Under the pieces are notes generated by a model. The model was not told the origin of the DNA. It made no database searches and was given only the letters and a program-made list of their open reading frames with translations. A DNA stretch of 34,359 nt from CAWHOW01 sp050013795 (GTDB taxonomy: Bacteria > Bacteroidota > Bacteroidia > Bacteroidales > CG2-30-32-10). Positions 7,230 through 14,895 of this stretch are shown in pieces. Each line of letters opens with the position of its first letter. Within the stretch, counting starts at the first letter, position 1. The DNA is taken from NCBI GenBank assembly GCA_050013795.1, contig JBEKEO010000013.1:1-34359 (forward strand), given 5' to 3'. The position numbers were made by a program, and so were the translations under genes.

Positions 7230-8735
7230 ATGTCATCTAATAACGGAAAAATATCACAGATCATTGGCGCTGTGATTGATGTTACGTTCGAACAGGTTGA
7301 AAAGCTTCCTAACATATATGATGCTTTGGAAGTAACGAGGCCTGACGGACAAAGGGTTATTCTTGAATGTGAACAGCATATTGGCGAAGATACAGTACGC
7401 ACTATCGCTATGGATTCTACTGATGGTTTATCGAGGGGAATGGCTGTTATTGACCTTGGCGCACCTATTTCAATGCCGGGCGGGGAATATATCAGGGGGC
7501 GTTTATTCAATGTAATAGGCGATACTATTGATGGCATGGAAGCTGTTCCAAAAGGAAAGCTGAACTCCATTCATCGTGACCCTCCTAAGTTTGAAGACCT
7601 TTCTACCCAGAAAGAAGTGCTATATACCGGTATCAAAGTTATTGACCTGATAGAGCCATATTCAAAGGGCGGAAAGATAGGACTATTTGGAGGTGCCGGT
7701 GTCGGTAAGACAGTCATCATTATGGAGTTGATAAATAATATTGCAAAAGGCTACCAGGGAATGTCCGTATTTGCGGGCGTTGGTGAAAGAACAAGGGAAG
7801 GCAACGACTTGCTTCGTGAAATGATAGAATCGAATGTTATCAGGTACGGCGAAAAGTTTAAAGAATCAATGGAAAAAGGCGGCTGGGATTTGAGCTTGGT
7901 TGATAAAAAGGAATTAGAAAAATCTACGCTTGCCCTTGTGTTCGGTCAAATGAATGAACCTCCGGGCGCACGTGCAAGAGTTGCATTATCAGGGCTGTCA
8001 TTAGCTGAATATTTCCGCGATGGAGATGAACAAACTGGCGGTCGGGATATTTTATTCTTTATGGATAATATCTTCCGTTTCACACAGGCAGGTTCTGAAG
8101 TATCAGCGTTGCTTGGGCGTATGCCTTCAGCAGTGGGTTATCAGCCCACTCTTGCAACTGAAATGGGAATGATGCAGGAACGTATCACTTCTACAAAAAG
8201 AGGTTCTATTACTTCTGTTCAGGCTATTTACGTACCTGCTGACGATTTAACTGACCCTGCTCCTGCCACTACATTTGCCCATCTTGATGCTACAACAGTT
8301 CTCGACCGCAAGATTTCCGAATTAGGAATTTATCCTGCCGTTAGTCCGCTCGATTCAACTTCGCGTATTCTGACTCCCGACATTGTAGGCGCAGAACATT
8401 ATAATACCGCACAAAGAGTAAAAGAAATTTTACAACGTTATAAAGAATTACAGGATATTATTGCCATCCTCGGCATGGATGAACTTTCGGAAGATGATAA
8501 ACTTATTGTAAGCCGTGCACGAAGGGTGCAGCGTTTCTTGTCACAGCCATTCTTCGTGGCAACACAGTTTACGGGACTTCCCGGCGCTTTTGTCAGTATA
8601 GAAGATACCATCAAAGGCTTTAAGATGATAATGAATGGCGACGTAGACGAATATCCCGAAATGGCTTTCAGCATGGTGGGAACCATTGAAGAAGCTATTG
8701 AAAAAGGCAAGAAAATGATCGAGGAAGCCAAGTAA
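7230..8735 (+). CDS. atpD: F1Fo ATP synthase beta subunit
   Basis: This is the catalytic F1 subunit (501 residues from the ATG at 7230; an in-frame TTG at 7158 is rejected on promoter position). The P-loop GGAGVGKTVI, the catalytic ERTREGNDL glutamate region, MNEPPGARARVALSGL, and the DELSEDD lever motif (a conservative variant of DELSEED) are visible. Between ERTREGNDLLREMIES and STLALVFGQMNEPPG is an insertion of roughly 30 residues (GEKFKESMEKGGWDLSLVDK), characteristic of Bacteroidetes beta subunits. atpC is expected directly downstream but is 1.35 kb away, with two envelope-protein genes between. The rest of the atp operon is outside the window, as is common in this phylum. Confidence 0.97.
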   Translation: MSSNNGKISQIIGAVIDVTFEQVEKLPNIYDALEVTRPDGQRVILECEQHIGEDTVRTIAMDSTDGLSRGMAVIDLGAPISMPGGEYIRGRLFNVIGDTIDGMEAVPKGKLNSIHRDPPKFEDLSTQKEVLYTGIKVIDLIEPYSKGGKIGLFGGAGVGKTVIIMELINNIAKGYQGMSVFAGVGERTREGNDLLREMIESNVIRYGEKFKESMEKGGWDLSLVDKKELEKSTLALVFGQMNEPPGARARVALSGLSLAEYFRDGDEQTGGRDILFFMDNIFRFTQAGSEVSALLGRMPSAVGYQPTLATEMGMMQERITSTKRGSITSVQAIYVPADDLTDPAPATTFAHLDATTVLDRKISELGIYPAVSPLDSTSRILTPDIVGAEHYNTAQRVKEILQRYKELQDIIAILGMDELSEDDKLIVSRARRVQRFLSQPFFVATQFTGLPGAFVSIEDTIKGFKMIMNGDVDEYPEMAFSMVGTIEEAIEKGKKMIEEAK

Positions 8736-8737
8736 GT

Positions 8738-8793
8738 TTTACAGTTTCCGGTTAACGGTTTCGGGTTTACAGTTTCCGGTTTGCTGTTATCGG
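8738..8793 (+). repeat. Heptanucleotide-periodic repeat array (8 x 7 bp)
   Basis: The 56 bases divide exactly into eight consecutive heptamers, all beginning with TT. Units TTTACAG and TTTCCGG each occur twice, as a 14-base block repeated at 28-base distance (8738-8751 and 8766-8779). The other units are TTAACGG, TTTCGGG, TTTGCTG and TTATCGG. The array fills the whole atpD-to-lipoprotein gap, starting three bases after the atpD stop. Confidence 0.85.
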
Positions 8794-8807
8794 AAAATAA
8801 AATCAAC

Positions 8808-9269
8808 ATGAAATCAAAAATATTTATTTCGCTGGTTATAATCATTCTTTTATTGTTTTCTTGTAAAGACACACCCTGCGACGTAAATACCAGTTCGCTG
8901 CTTCAAATAGGATTTTACGCTTATCACAAGCCTTCAGCAAAGCACGATACGCTGGACACGCTTTCTATTTATGGCATAGGCAAAGCCGGGTATTATTTAT
9001 ATAAAGATTCTGCTGAAGCTTTGATTTATCTTCCGCTTTCCATGAATATGGATTCTTCTTCATTTGTCATTAACAGCAAAGGGAAAAAAAAGGATACACT
9101 CACAATAAATTATACCCGGCATCTTCAGCTGATCTCAAAAGAATGCGGCTTTTCAACAATATTCAATATAACCAATGTTAGCGTAACAAGACATTTTTTC
9201 GATTCACTTAAAGTAACCAACTCAACTATTAACACTTCGTATGGGGAAAATATCAGGATATTCTTTTAG
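8808..9269 (+). CDS. DUF6452-like lipoprotein
   Basis: The 153-residue product has a signal peptide with lipobox LLLFSC, so it is a predicted lipoprotein with Cys after about 18 residues. The ATG at 8808 gives MKSKIFISLVIIILLLFSC; an in-frame start at 8781 lies in the repeat array and is rejected. The mature part has CKDTPCDVN, a central SLPL-like segment (IYLPLSMNMDSSSFV) and a late conserved DTLTINYTRHLQLISKECGF. I recognise this as resembling DUF6452, a Bacteroidetes lipoprotein family of unknown function. It overlaps the next gene by 29 bases. In other Bacteroidetes this family sits beside DUF6048 (recalled, not checked). Function unknown. Confidence 0.75.
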   Translation: MKSKIFISLVIIILLLFSCKDTPCDVNTSSLLQIGFYAYHKPSAKHDTLDTLSIYGIGKAGYYLYKDSAEALIYLPLSMNMDSSSFVINSKGKKKDTLTINYTRHLQLISKECGFSTIFNITNVSVTRHFFDSLKVTNSTINTSYGENIRIFF

Positions 9270-9945
9270 CCTTTTACTGTTCTTATGGACAGGAATGGCT
9301 TTCTCCCAAACTGATACCGGCAGAACGAGAACAGTTGATGCAAGGATTGGCTTTGATGTGTCGAAGCTTGCTCTTTTTTATCTTCAGCCCGAAAGAAAAA
9401 CCTTTGAAGGCTCACTGGATATGGAGTTATTTCCGAATGCTTACCCTATCGTTGAACTTGGCGTTAACACTATCAGACTGCATGAAGATACCTTGTTTAA
9501 TTATTACTCTAGTGGTTATTATGGCAGGCTGGGTGTTGACTATAACTTAATTAGTCCTAAAAGCACCAATGATAAAGATATGTTTATGGGAGGCATACGG
9601 TTTGGATATGCTTTTTACACCGACCATGCCGACAGCATAAAGATAAAAGATAATTACTGGGGCGATTTTCATGGAAGCCTTCCTCCTACAGCAATGAATG
9701 CTGAGTGGATTGAGTTGCTGGCAGGCTTAAGAGCAGAAGTATTTAAGAATTTTTATCTCGGCTGCTCATTAAGATGGAGGATACTTTTAAGCAAAACAAA
9801 AGAAGACCCGACCGAACCTTACTGGATTCCCGGTTATGGAAAAGGGACTGTAAAATCCTGTTTCGGGTTTAATTATTCAATTTATTATGCTATTCCTGTA
9901 TATAAAAGACAGTTTAAAGTAAAAGAAGTTAAGAAAGATAAATGA
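9241..9945 (+). CDS. DUF6048-like outer-membrane protein
   Basis: The 234-residue product has a signal peptide (SFSLLLFLWTGMAFSQ). The body has beta-strand patterning (LEGSLDMELF-like segments, YGRLGVDYNL, GGIRFGYAFY, LGCSLRWRILL) compatible with an outer-membrane barrel. The arrangement after a DUF6452-like lipoprotein and the motifs IPGYGKG and YAIPVYK fit DUF6048 (family recalled from its usual pairing). The ATG at 9241 lies inside the previous gene, so the two are translationally linked, with the lipoprotein and barrel probably acting together. The C-terminus ends in a Lys-rich tail instead of the usual aromatic residue. Function unknown. Confidence 0.75.
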   Translation: MGKISGYSFSLLLFLWTGMAFSQTDTGRTRTVDARIGFDVSKLALFYLQPERKTFEGSLDMELFPNAYPIVELGVNTIRLHEDTLFNYYSSGYYGRLGVDYNLISPKSTNDKDMFMGGIRFGYAFYTDHADSIKIKDNYWGDFHGSLPPTAMNAEWIELLAGLRAEVFKNFYLGCSLRWRILLSKTKEDPTEPYWIPGYGKGTVKSCFGFNYSIYYAIPVYKRQFKVKEVKKDK

Positions 9946-9963
9946 TACATGCAAAGGAGGCAG

Positions 9964-9991
9964 CGGCAGTAAACACTAAGCAGTAAAAAAC
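9964..9991 (+). repeat. Degenerate heptamer-like repeat relic
   Basis: CGGCAGT, AAACACT and AAGCAGT follow one another at seven-base steps and share the pattern xxxCAxT or close. It resembles the clearer heptamer array at 8738 in period but not in unit sequence, and it marks the 3' edge of the two-gene insertion before atpC. Confidence 0.35.
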
Positions 9992-10062
9992 CGCATCCTA
10001 CAGCTGCATCCTGCCTACTTTGAGTTGTTCATTAAAAATGTATTTACCTGGCATTAATTAAG

Positions 10063-10070
10063 TATTTTTG
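10063..10070 (+). promoter_or_regulatory. Putative -7 element for atpC
   Basis: TATTTTTG matches TAnnTTTG, 17 bases before the atpC ATG. It suggests atpC has its own promoter now that it is separated from atpD. No well-placed TTG is seen. Confidence 0.4.
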
Positions 10071-10087
10071 ACTAATAATTTAAGATC

Positions 10088-10324
10088 ATGTTACTAGAGA
10101 TCATCACCCCCGATAAAAAGATATTTTCAGGCGAAGTAAGCCTTGTGCAGCTGCCTGGCACGGATGGCTCATTTGAAATACTGAATAATCACGCCCCTAT
10201 TATTTCAACCCTTGGCAAAGGGAAAATAAAAATTATTAATGCCGCAAAAACCACTCAATACTTCGAAATTAACAGCGGGGTGGTTGAAATGCAGAAGAAC
10301 AAGATTATTGTGCTGGCGGAATAA
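10088..10324 (+). CDS. atpC: F1Fo ATP synthase epsilon subunit (short form)
   Basis: The 78-residue product matches the N-terminal beta-sandwich domain of the epsilon subunit, with MLLEIITPDKKIFSGEVSLVQLPGTDGSFEILNNHAPIIS. The C-terminal two-helix domain that inhibits ATP hydrolysis in E. coli and thermophilic Bacillus (full length about 135 residues) is absent, as in other Bacteroidetes (family knowledge). The subunit couples gamma to the c-ring. It follows a region with its own -7 element and is separated from atpD by an envelope two-gene module. Confidence 0.93.
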   Translation: MLLEIITPDKKIFSGEVSLVQLPGTDGSFEILNNHAPIISTLGKGKIKIINAAKTTQYFEINSGVVEMQKNKIIVLAE

Positions 10325-10382
10325 TTAGATTAACGCTTTATTCATTTTCAAACTTTATCATTACTATCTTTTTCCTTTTAAT

Positions 10383-10442
10383 GTTCTTTTGTCTTGACAT
10401 TCCGATACAATTGGGACAGGCTCCAGAACCAAAAAATCAAGG
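10383..10442 (+). repeat. Relic of a dispersed Bacteroidetes intergenic repeat
   Basis: The stretch contains TTCTTTTGTCTTGA, an imperfect dyad (TTCCGA...TTGGGA) and AGAACCAAAAAATCAAG. In memory these are pieces of a motif widely dispersed in Bacteroidetes genomes, here interrupted by about 27 bases. There is no ORF in the 10325-10502 gap. The assignment depends on recall, not on a second copy in this window. Confidence 0.35.
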
Positions 10443-10502
10443 AAAATTTAAAAGCCCTGAAAAGCAAGGAGTTTTATAGAGAAATTACTTTATTGACACG
10501 AC

Positions 10503-11483
10503 CTAATTCAATGCATTTAACTGCGATATAAACCCGGCAGTTGTTGTTTGCGATAATGAAAAATTAACAGTAAGATTGCTGCTTATGGTAATAGGAATAA
10601 AGGAAGAATAAAGATTGCCATTTTTAACACCAATTGCAATAGCAGTACAATTTAAACTTAAAGGAGCATATTTATACGAAAAACTGTTTGTATATTCCCA
10701 GTAATCAAATCTAACCATGGCGTTAATGTTGGTGAAAAATAAAAATACCTGCGTGTTATAGTCGCTATAGCTGTTAAGTGTGGTTAGTGTTAAAGTTGTT
10801 TGAGGGTATGCTGAAAAATAGGCGGAATCATCAGTGTTACACCATGAACCTGAATCAACAGGCGAACTAAATTGATACATACTAAATACATAATTTAAAA
10901 TAGAATCACTTAGAAAGTCGTTTGAAATCATTGTATCTGGTTGCATTTGAGGAGTAACCCAACCTTCGACAGTATCTTTTTGCAATATATACGGTTTCAT
11001 ATTATTATCAAGCGGATAGCTATGTGATGGCTGCCAGATGGTAATTTTCTCATTATAGCCCGGAATCAATTGTAACACTTGCGACCCCTGCATAGCTTTA
11101 ATATAAAACATTCCTGCTGATTTAATGGGTTTGGCTCCATATATATTTGTTGTAATGTTGTTCAGGAACATATCGCTTTTTTTATAAATGTCTTTAAACT
11201 GAATAGTTATATTCCCTGTTACTGCACCACCGCTTTCAGTCTTAAAGTATACACTTGCAGGAATTGTAACCCATGTACCATTAGGGGTTCTGAAACTTCC
11301 ACCGCTGGCATTAATAGTAAAGGTTTGCACTGGCGGGCAGTTCACGGCAAAGAAATTGGCAACAGAAGAATAATTATCTGTCTGTACTATTGAGTCGGGT
11401 ATATTGCCCGGATTATCCTTTTTACAAGAAGATACTATTGCTATTAGCAGCAGTATTAAAATGATTTGGTTTGATCTTTTCAT
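10503..11483 (-). CDS. Putative lipoprotein, unknown function
   Basis: The 326-residue product has a lipobox after a hydrophobic stretch (LLLIAIVSSCKKD), so it is a predicted lipoprotein; Lys after the Cys leaves open inner or outer location. Residues about 55-120 contain a Gly-rich beta segment (INASGGSFRTPNGTWVTIPASVYF) reminiscent of ZU5-like beta modules that start many Bacteroidetes surface lipoproteins. The rest is Ser/Thr/Tyr-rich beta-type sequence with no enzyme motif. A -7 candidate (TAAATTTG on the minus strand, 11666-11673) would give a long leader of about 175 bases. The gene stands alone between atpC and the gene-free repeat tract. Confidence 0.75.
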   Translation of the reverse strand: MKRSNQIILILLLIAIVSSCKKDNPGNIPDSIVQTDNYSSVANFFAVNCPPVQTFTINASGGSFRTPNGTWVTIPASVYFKTESGGAVTGNITIQFKDIYKKSDMFLNNITTNIYGAKPIKSAGMFYIKAMQGSQVLQLIPGYNEKITIWQPSHSYPLDNNMKPYILQKDTVEGWVTPQMQPDTMISNDFLSDSILNYVFSMYQFSSPVDSGSWCNTDDSAYFSAYPQTTLTLTTLNSYSDYNTQVFLFFTNINAMVRFDYWEYTNSFSYKYAPLSLNCTAIAIGVKNGNLYSSFIPITISSNLTVNFSLSQTTTAGFISQLNALN

Positions 11484-11916
11484 GTCTTTTTTTTAAGATA
11501 GTCGTTTGTTACAACTAATTAAAGGACTTAAAACAAGGAAAAGGTTGCATCTGTTTTATTGAAAATATAATTCCTGTTTCATGCTTTATAACAGACATTA
11601 AATGTTTTATCGGCTGCTTCACGGTTTAAATGATTTTTCGAGTCAATTCCTTAATAAAACAAGTACAAATTTAGCAATATTTAAGATACTTTAAAACTGA
11701 AAAATACCAGCTAGCGTTCCCTTCTCTTGATTTCATTATCGTTTAAACAACTAAAAATGCTTTATTTTAAAAGTAAGTAAAGGCTATTTTTTATATGTCG
11801 AGAGCCATTTTACCGACCGTGAAGGAAATAAAATGAGAAAAAAAGTACTCAAGTTCCTGAGTTGCCAAGTAAATTTTTCCCCTCCCATTTACAAAATTAT
11901 TTACACTCTCGTTAAT

Positions 11917-12000
11917 TACGATCGTTATCGAGTCAGTTACGATCGTTATCGGACTGTTTACTATCGTTATCGTTCTGCTTTCGAGATTTATCAGCTTGCT
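11917..12000 (+). repeat. Four 21-bp direct repeats built of heptamers
   Basis: Units at 11917, 11938, 11959 and 11980 share TACGATCGTTATCG followed by seven variable bases; units 1 and 2 are identical over the first 14 bases, and unit 4 is degenerate. Each 21-bp unit splits into three heptamers, and GTTATCG occurs three times at the same phase. The same seven-base periodicity is seen at 8738-8793. Confidence 0.8.
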
Positions 12001-12075
12001 TTAGAATTTGGTTGAGGGGGAGTTTTGAAGAATTCGGGGCTATTCCACTGCTATGTTAAGAATATTATGACACAT

Positions 12076-12136
12076 AGATTGCTTCGTCGCCTACCATGCT
12101 TGCCTCCACACCCGCCTTACTGCAAGGCAGGCAGGG
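12076..12136. repeat. Relic of a dispersed repeat with a small hairpin
   Basis: AGATTGCTTCGTCGCCT (12076-12092) equals one end of a dispersed element known from many bacterial genomes (complement ACGAAGCAATCT). It is followed by the hairpin GCCTT-actgc-AAGGC (12114-12128) flanked by CCCG and AGGCAGG. Only fragments remain. Confidence 0.35.
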
Positions 12137-12211
12137 AAAGAGGAAATGGCTATAAGATTAGCTGTAATTATTATAAAGAATAGCCAAATTATTAGAGGGG
12201 AAAGGATGGAA

Positions 12212-13720
12212 TTAATTAAATTGTCTTTTCAGATACTCATCAATAAGTTTCAACTTGTCAATCTTGTAGCTTGAATTATACGGAAATTTATCAACTATAT
12301 CAATATCTCCCGGAATCATATAATAGGGCAGGGTTCTTTCCAAAAATGGCACTAATTGTTTGATTAATTCTTCTTTTATAATTGCTTTTTTTAAGATGAC
12401 AAAACTAACTATTTTTTTTACCTGATTATTTCTTTTAAGACCGACGGTTACTGCATCTGAAATTAAATCATTTTTGCAAATTGTATTTGTAATTTCATTC
12501 AGTTCAATTCTATATCCATGCATTTTAATCTGGTCGTCGTTTCTGCCTTTACAAAATAGCATGTTGTTTTCATAATAAGCTAAATCACCTGTTCTATATG
12601 CCCGTTTTCCTTTATGGATAAAAAACTTTTGTTTATTCATTTCTTCATTATTCAGATAGCCAATAGAAACATGATTGCCAACAATTATTAATTCGCCTTC
12701 CTTATCTTCTGAATTTTTTTTATCAATTAATATTTCACATTCAGGCATTGGATAACCAATTGGCAATAAAGGATATTGTTTGATTACATCATCGTTGATT
12801 TCAACCAATGTAGTAACAATTGTGGCTTCAGTAGGTCCGTATGCATTTAATATTCGTGCATCCTTAAAAGTCCACCTTAAAAAGGCGCATGTACGATTTG
12901 GTAAATCTTCTCCCATAAATAAAAATGTTTTTATTGAAGGGAAATTTTCCGATTTGAAGTCGGAATGTCTCAGAAATAAATATATAAATGACGGGGTTGA
13001 CGTCCACACACTGCATTTATAATACACAAGCCGATTAAAAAATGCTTGTGGATCCTGAACTATTTCATCAGAAGTTAAAACAAGAGTACCGCCATTGACT
13101 AAAGCATTCAAAATATCACATAGCGAAACGTCAAAAGTAAAAGGAGCCTGATTCATAAAAACATCGTCTCCGCTAAAACCAAAATCTTTCTTTGCCCAAT
13201 CAATGAAAGATATTACTGAACTTCGAGTAATTTGAACACCCTTTGGTTCGCCTGTAGAACCAGATGTAAATATGATATATTGAAGCGGATCTTCTGTGTT
13301 GCAATAAATCTTCTTTTTGTAATCCGGAACATGATTTATTTTTGTCTCAAGTTTTGAATTTATGGTAATAGCAGATTCAATATCTAAATGTTCTTCGGAA
13401 CAATTAAATAAAATTTGTGAACCTGTTGAATTAATTATTTTTTTTATTCTGTCAACGGGATATATTTTATCAATAGGAATATACGGAATGTTAGAATGAA
13501 TACAAGCCAACATAGCAACAGGAAACATACATTCTTTATGGCCATATATAATTATTGGATGACCTTGTGGTATTCCAATATTTTTAAATTGATCAGAAAT
13601 GTAAATTATTTGATTTCTCAAAGTTTCCCAATCAATTTCGCTTTCACTACCAACTATAGCAAGTTTATTTGGTAAAATCTCTGTTTCTATAAAATGGTTT
13701 GTCCTGAAACAATATTTCAT
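12212..13720 (-). CDS. dltA: DltA-like adenylation enzyme (amino acid:carrier protein ligase)
   Basis: The 502-residue adenylate-forming enzyme would activate an amino acid with ATP and load it on the DltC carrier in the cytosol. Motifs in order: IIFTSGSTGEPKGVQ (ATP loop, residues about 151-165), FTFDVS, WTSTPSF, NAYGPTEAT, YRTGDL, GRNDDQIKMHGYRIEL, and the C-terminal catalytic lysine K486 in YKIDK. Length and motif wording match DltA more closely than general NRPS domains. At residue 269 the sequence reads FLFMGEDLP. In Bacillus DltA this segment is FxFCGEVLP with Cys269, linked to D-alanine stereoselectivity; here it is Met, so the substrate may not be D-alanine. It is the last gene of a five-gene dlt operon, 12 bases after dltB. 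Confidence 0.88.
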   Translation of the reverse strand: MKYCFRTNHFIETEILPNKLAIVGSESEIDWETLRNQIIYISDQFKNIGIPQGHPIIIYGHKECMFPVAMLACIHSNIPYIPIDKIYPVDRIKKIINSTGSQILFNCSEEHLDIESAITINSKLETKINHVPDYKKKIYCNTEDPLQYIIFTSGSTGEPKGVQITRSSVISFIDWAKKDFGFSGDDVFMNQAPFTFDVSLCDILNALVNGGTLVLTSDEIVQDPQAFFNRLVYYKCSVWTSTPSFIYLFLRHSDFKSENFPSIKTFLFMGEDLPNRTCAFLRWTFKDARILNAYGPTEATIVTTLVEINDDVIKQYPLLPIGYPMPECEILIDKKNSEDKEGELIIVGNHVSIGYLNNEEMNKQKFFIHKGKRAYRTGDLAYYENNMLFCKGRNDDQIKMHGYRIELNEITNTICKNDLISDAVTVGLKRNNQVKKIVSFVILKKAIIKEELIKQLVPFLERTLPYYMIPGDIDIVDKFPYNSSYKIDKLKLIDEYLKRQFN

Positions 13721-13732
13721 GTTATATTATAA

Positions 13733-14893
13733 TTAAAGCGGACAACGCCCGCTAAAAATATATAATGCAAAAGCAACCAGGTTAAACATTATAAAAATGC
13801 TGATTAACTTTACTGCCTTAGGGTTCATTTTTCCGAAAAATACATCTTTCCCTCTTTTTTTGCATTGGTATGCATATGCGTTATGAATCGCTGAAAAAAC
13901 TCCAAATAATAAACCGCTGAGAATGTAATTTCCTTTGAATCCGTTCCAACAACCCATTAAAACAAATGTTAATATCAATGCAATTGTTTGCCTTGTAACC
14001 GGATATTTTTTCAATCTCTTTTTTCTGGTAAGAAACATATATAAAGGAGTGAAAAAATAATCTTTTAACCATTCGCCTAAACTTATATGAAATCTCCTCC
14101 AAAAGTCCTGAGGATTTACAGCAATAAATGGATTGGTAAAATTTACCGGTACTGACATTCCCATCATTTTCCCTATTCCTAAAGCCATTAATGAATAACC
14201 TGCAAAATCGAAAAATAAGTAAAAATAATATGCATACATATTGTTTGCCATGAATAACAATTCTTTGCTTGACTCAGGGCATAGGCGCAACCAATATCTG
14301 TCTATAACTTCTGCTAGTATATATTTAAATACTATTCCTTTTACCAAAGCATTCCATCCAATAATAAAATTTTCCGAATTGACAGATAAAAATCCTTTAT
14401 CCTGTGAAGCTTTGAAACGTCCGTATCTTTCGATAGGGCCAATTAATATTGTCGGAGTAAACGATAAAAAGTTAAAATAACTTATAAAATCAGCCATTTT
14501 TTCACCAGGAGCTTTGTCCATATAATATCCAATAAGTCGAAAACTCGCATAAGATAAACCTGCAAATGAAATGATGTCATTCAATTCAAATGGATAAAAA
14601 TTATTACGTATATCACACTTTACAATCAGCATAGGTAAAAGAAGAATTATTATTCCCCAAATTTTATTTTTGAATTTAATTACATCGGACACTAAATAAG
14701 TACCCAAATATGAGAATCCTATAAGAATAAAAAAGTGAAATGGTTTAGGATAAATGGTAAATAAGAACAACGCATTCAAAAATACTAACAAGTGCTTATA
14801 ATTTTTAGCAGGAATAAAGTATTTGCATGCTCCTATAATGGCAATGAAGATTGCCATTATAATAAAAAATTCAAATGAACTGAATGGTAACAT
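13733..14893 (-). CDS. dltB: DltB-like membrane-bound O-acyltransferase (MBOAT)
   Basis: The 386-residue polytopic membrane protein has about ten hydrophobic segments. DltB moves the aminoacyl group from DltC across the cytoplasmic membrane. The MBOAT signature PQDFWRRFHISLGEWLKDYFFTPL is intact, with His269 corresponding to His289 of Streptococcus thermophilus DltB. The second signature, normally GxWHG with the catalytic His, reads MGCWNGFKGNY: Asn317 (codon AAC) replaces it, 48 residues after His269, matching the family spacing. The C-terminus FALYIFSG is typical of DltB. It starts two bases after the dltX stop. If the alignment is correct, it is either catalytically altered or uses another His such as the one in the following AIHNAY. 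Confidence 0.88.
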   Translation of the reverse strand: MLPFSSFEFFIIMAIFIAIIGACKYFIPAKNYKHLLVFLNALFLFTIYPKPFHFFILIGFSYLGTYLVSDVIKFKNKIWGIIILLLPMLIVKCDIRNNFYPFELNDIISFAGLSYASFRLIGYYMDKAPGEKMADFISYFNFLSFTPTILIGPIERYGRFKASQDKGFLSVNSENFIIGWNALVKGIVFKYILAEVIDRYWLRLCPESSKELLFMANNMYAYYFYLFFDFAGYSLMALGIGKMMGMSVPVNFTNPFIAVNPQDFWRRFHISLGEWLKDYFFTPLYMFLTRKKRLKKYPVTRQTIALILTFVLMGCWNGFKGNYILSGLLFGVFSAIHNAYAYQCKKRGKDVFFGKMNPKAVKLISIFIMFNLVAFALYIFSGRCPL

Positions 14894-14895
14894 GT

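Larger units (their letters stand above)
11484..12211. other. Gene-free tract with repeat relics before the dlt operon
   Basis: About 730 bases with no convincing gene. It holds a minus-strand -7 candidate at 11666-11673, a 21-bp repeat array at 11917-12000, a TTGCTTCGTCG-containing relic near 12076-12092 and a small GC-rich hairpin at 12114-12128. A 60-codon frame through the 21-bp array (11833-12015) encodes heptad-repetitive YDRYRxx and looks like a by-product of the repeat. Confidence 0.6.

Noticed and set aside
11917..12000. Possible CRISPR array
   Set aside because: The units are only 21 bp with no unique spacers between repeats and no cas genes nearby.
11833..12015. 60-codon frame with YDRYR heptads
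   Set aside because: Its repetitive part is the 21-bp array; no start signal or family match, so not listed as a gene.
12167..12211. Possible terminator after dltA
   Set aside because: Only distant 7-bp arms (GGCTAT/ATAGCC kind) with a loop of about 25 bases and no T run; not convincing.
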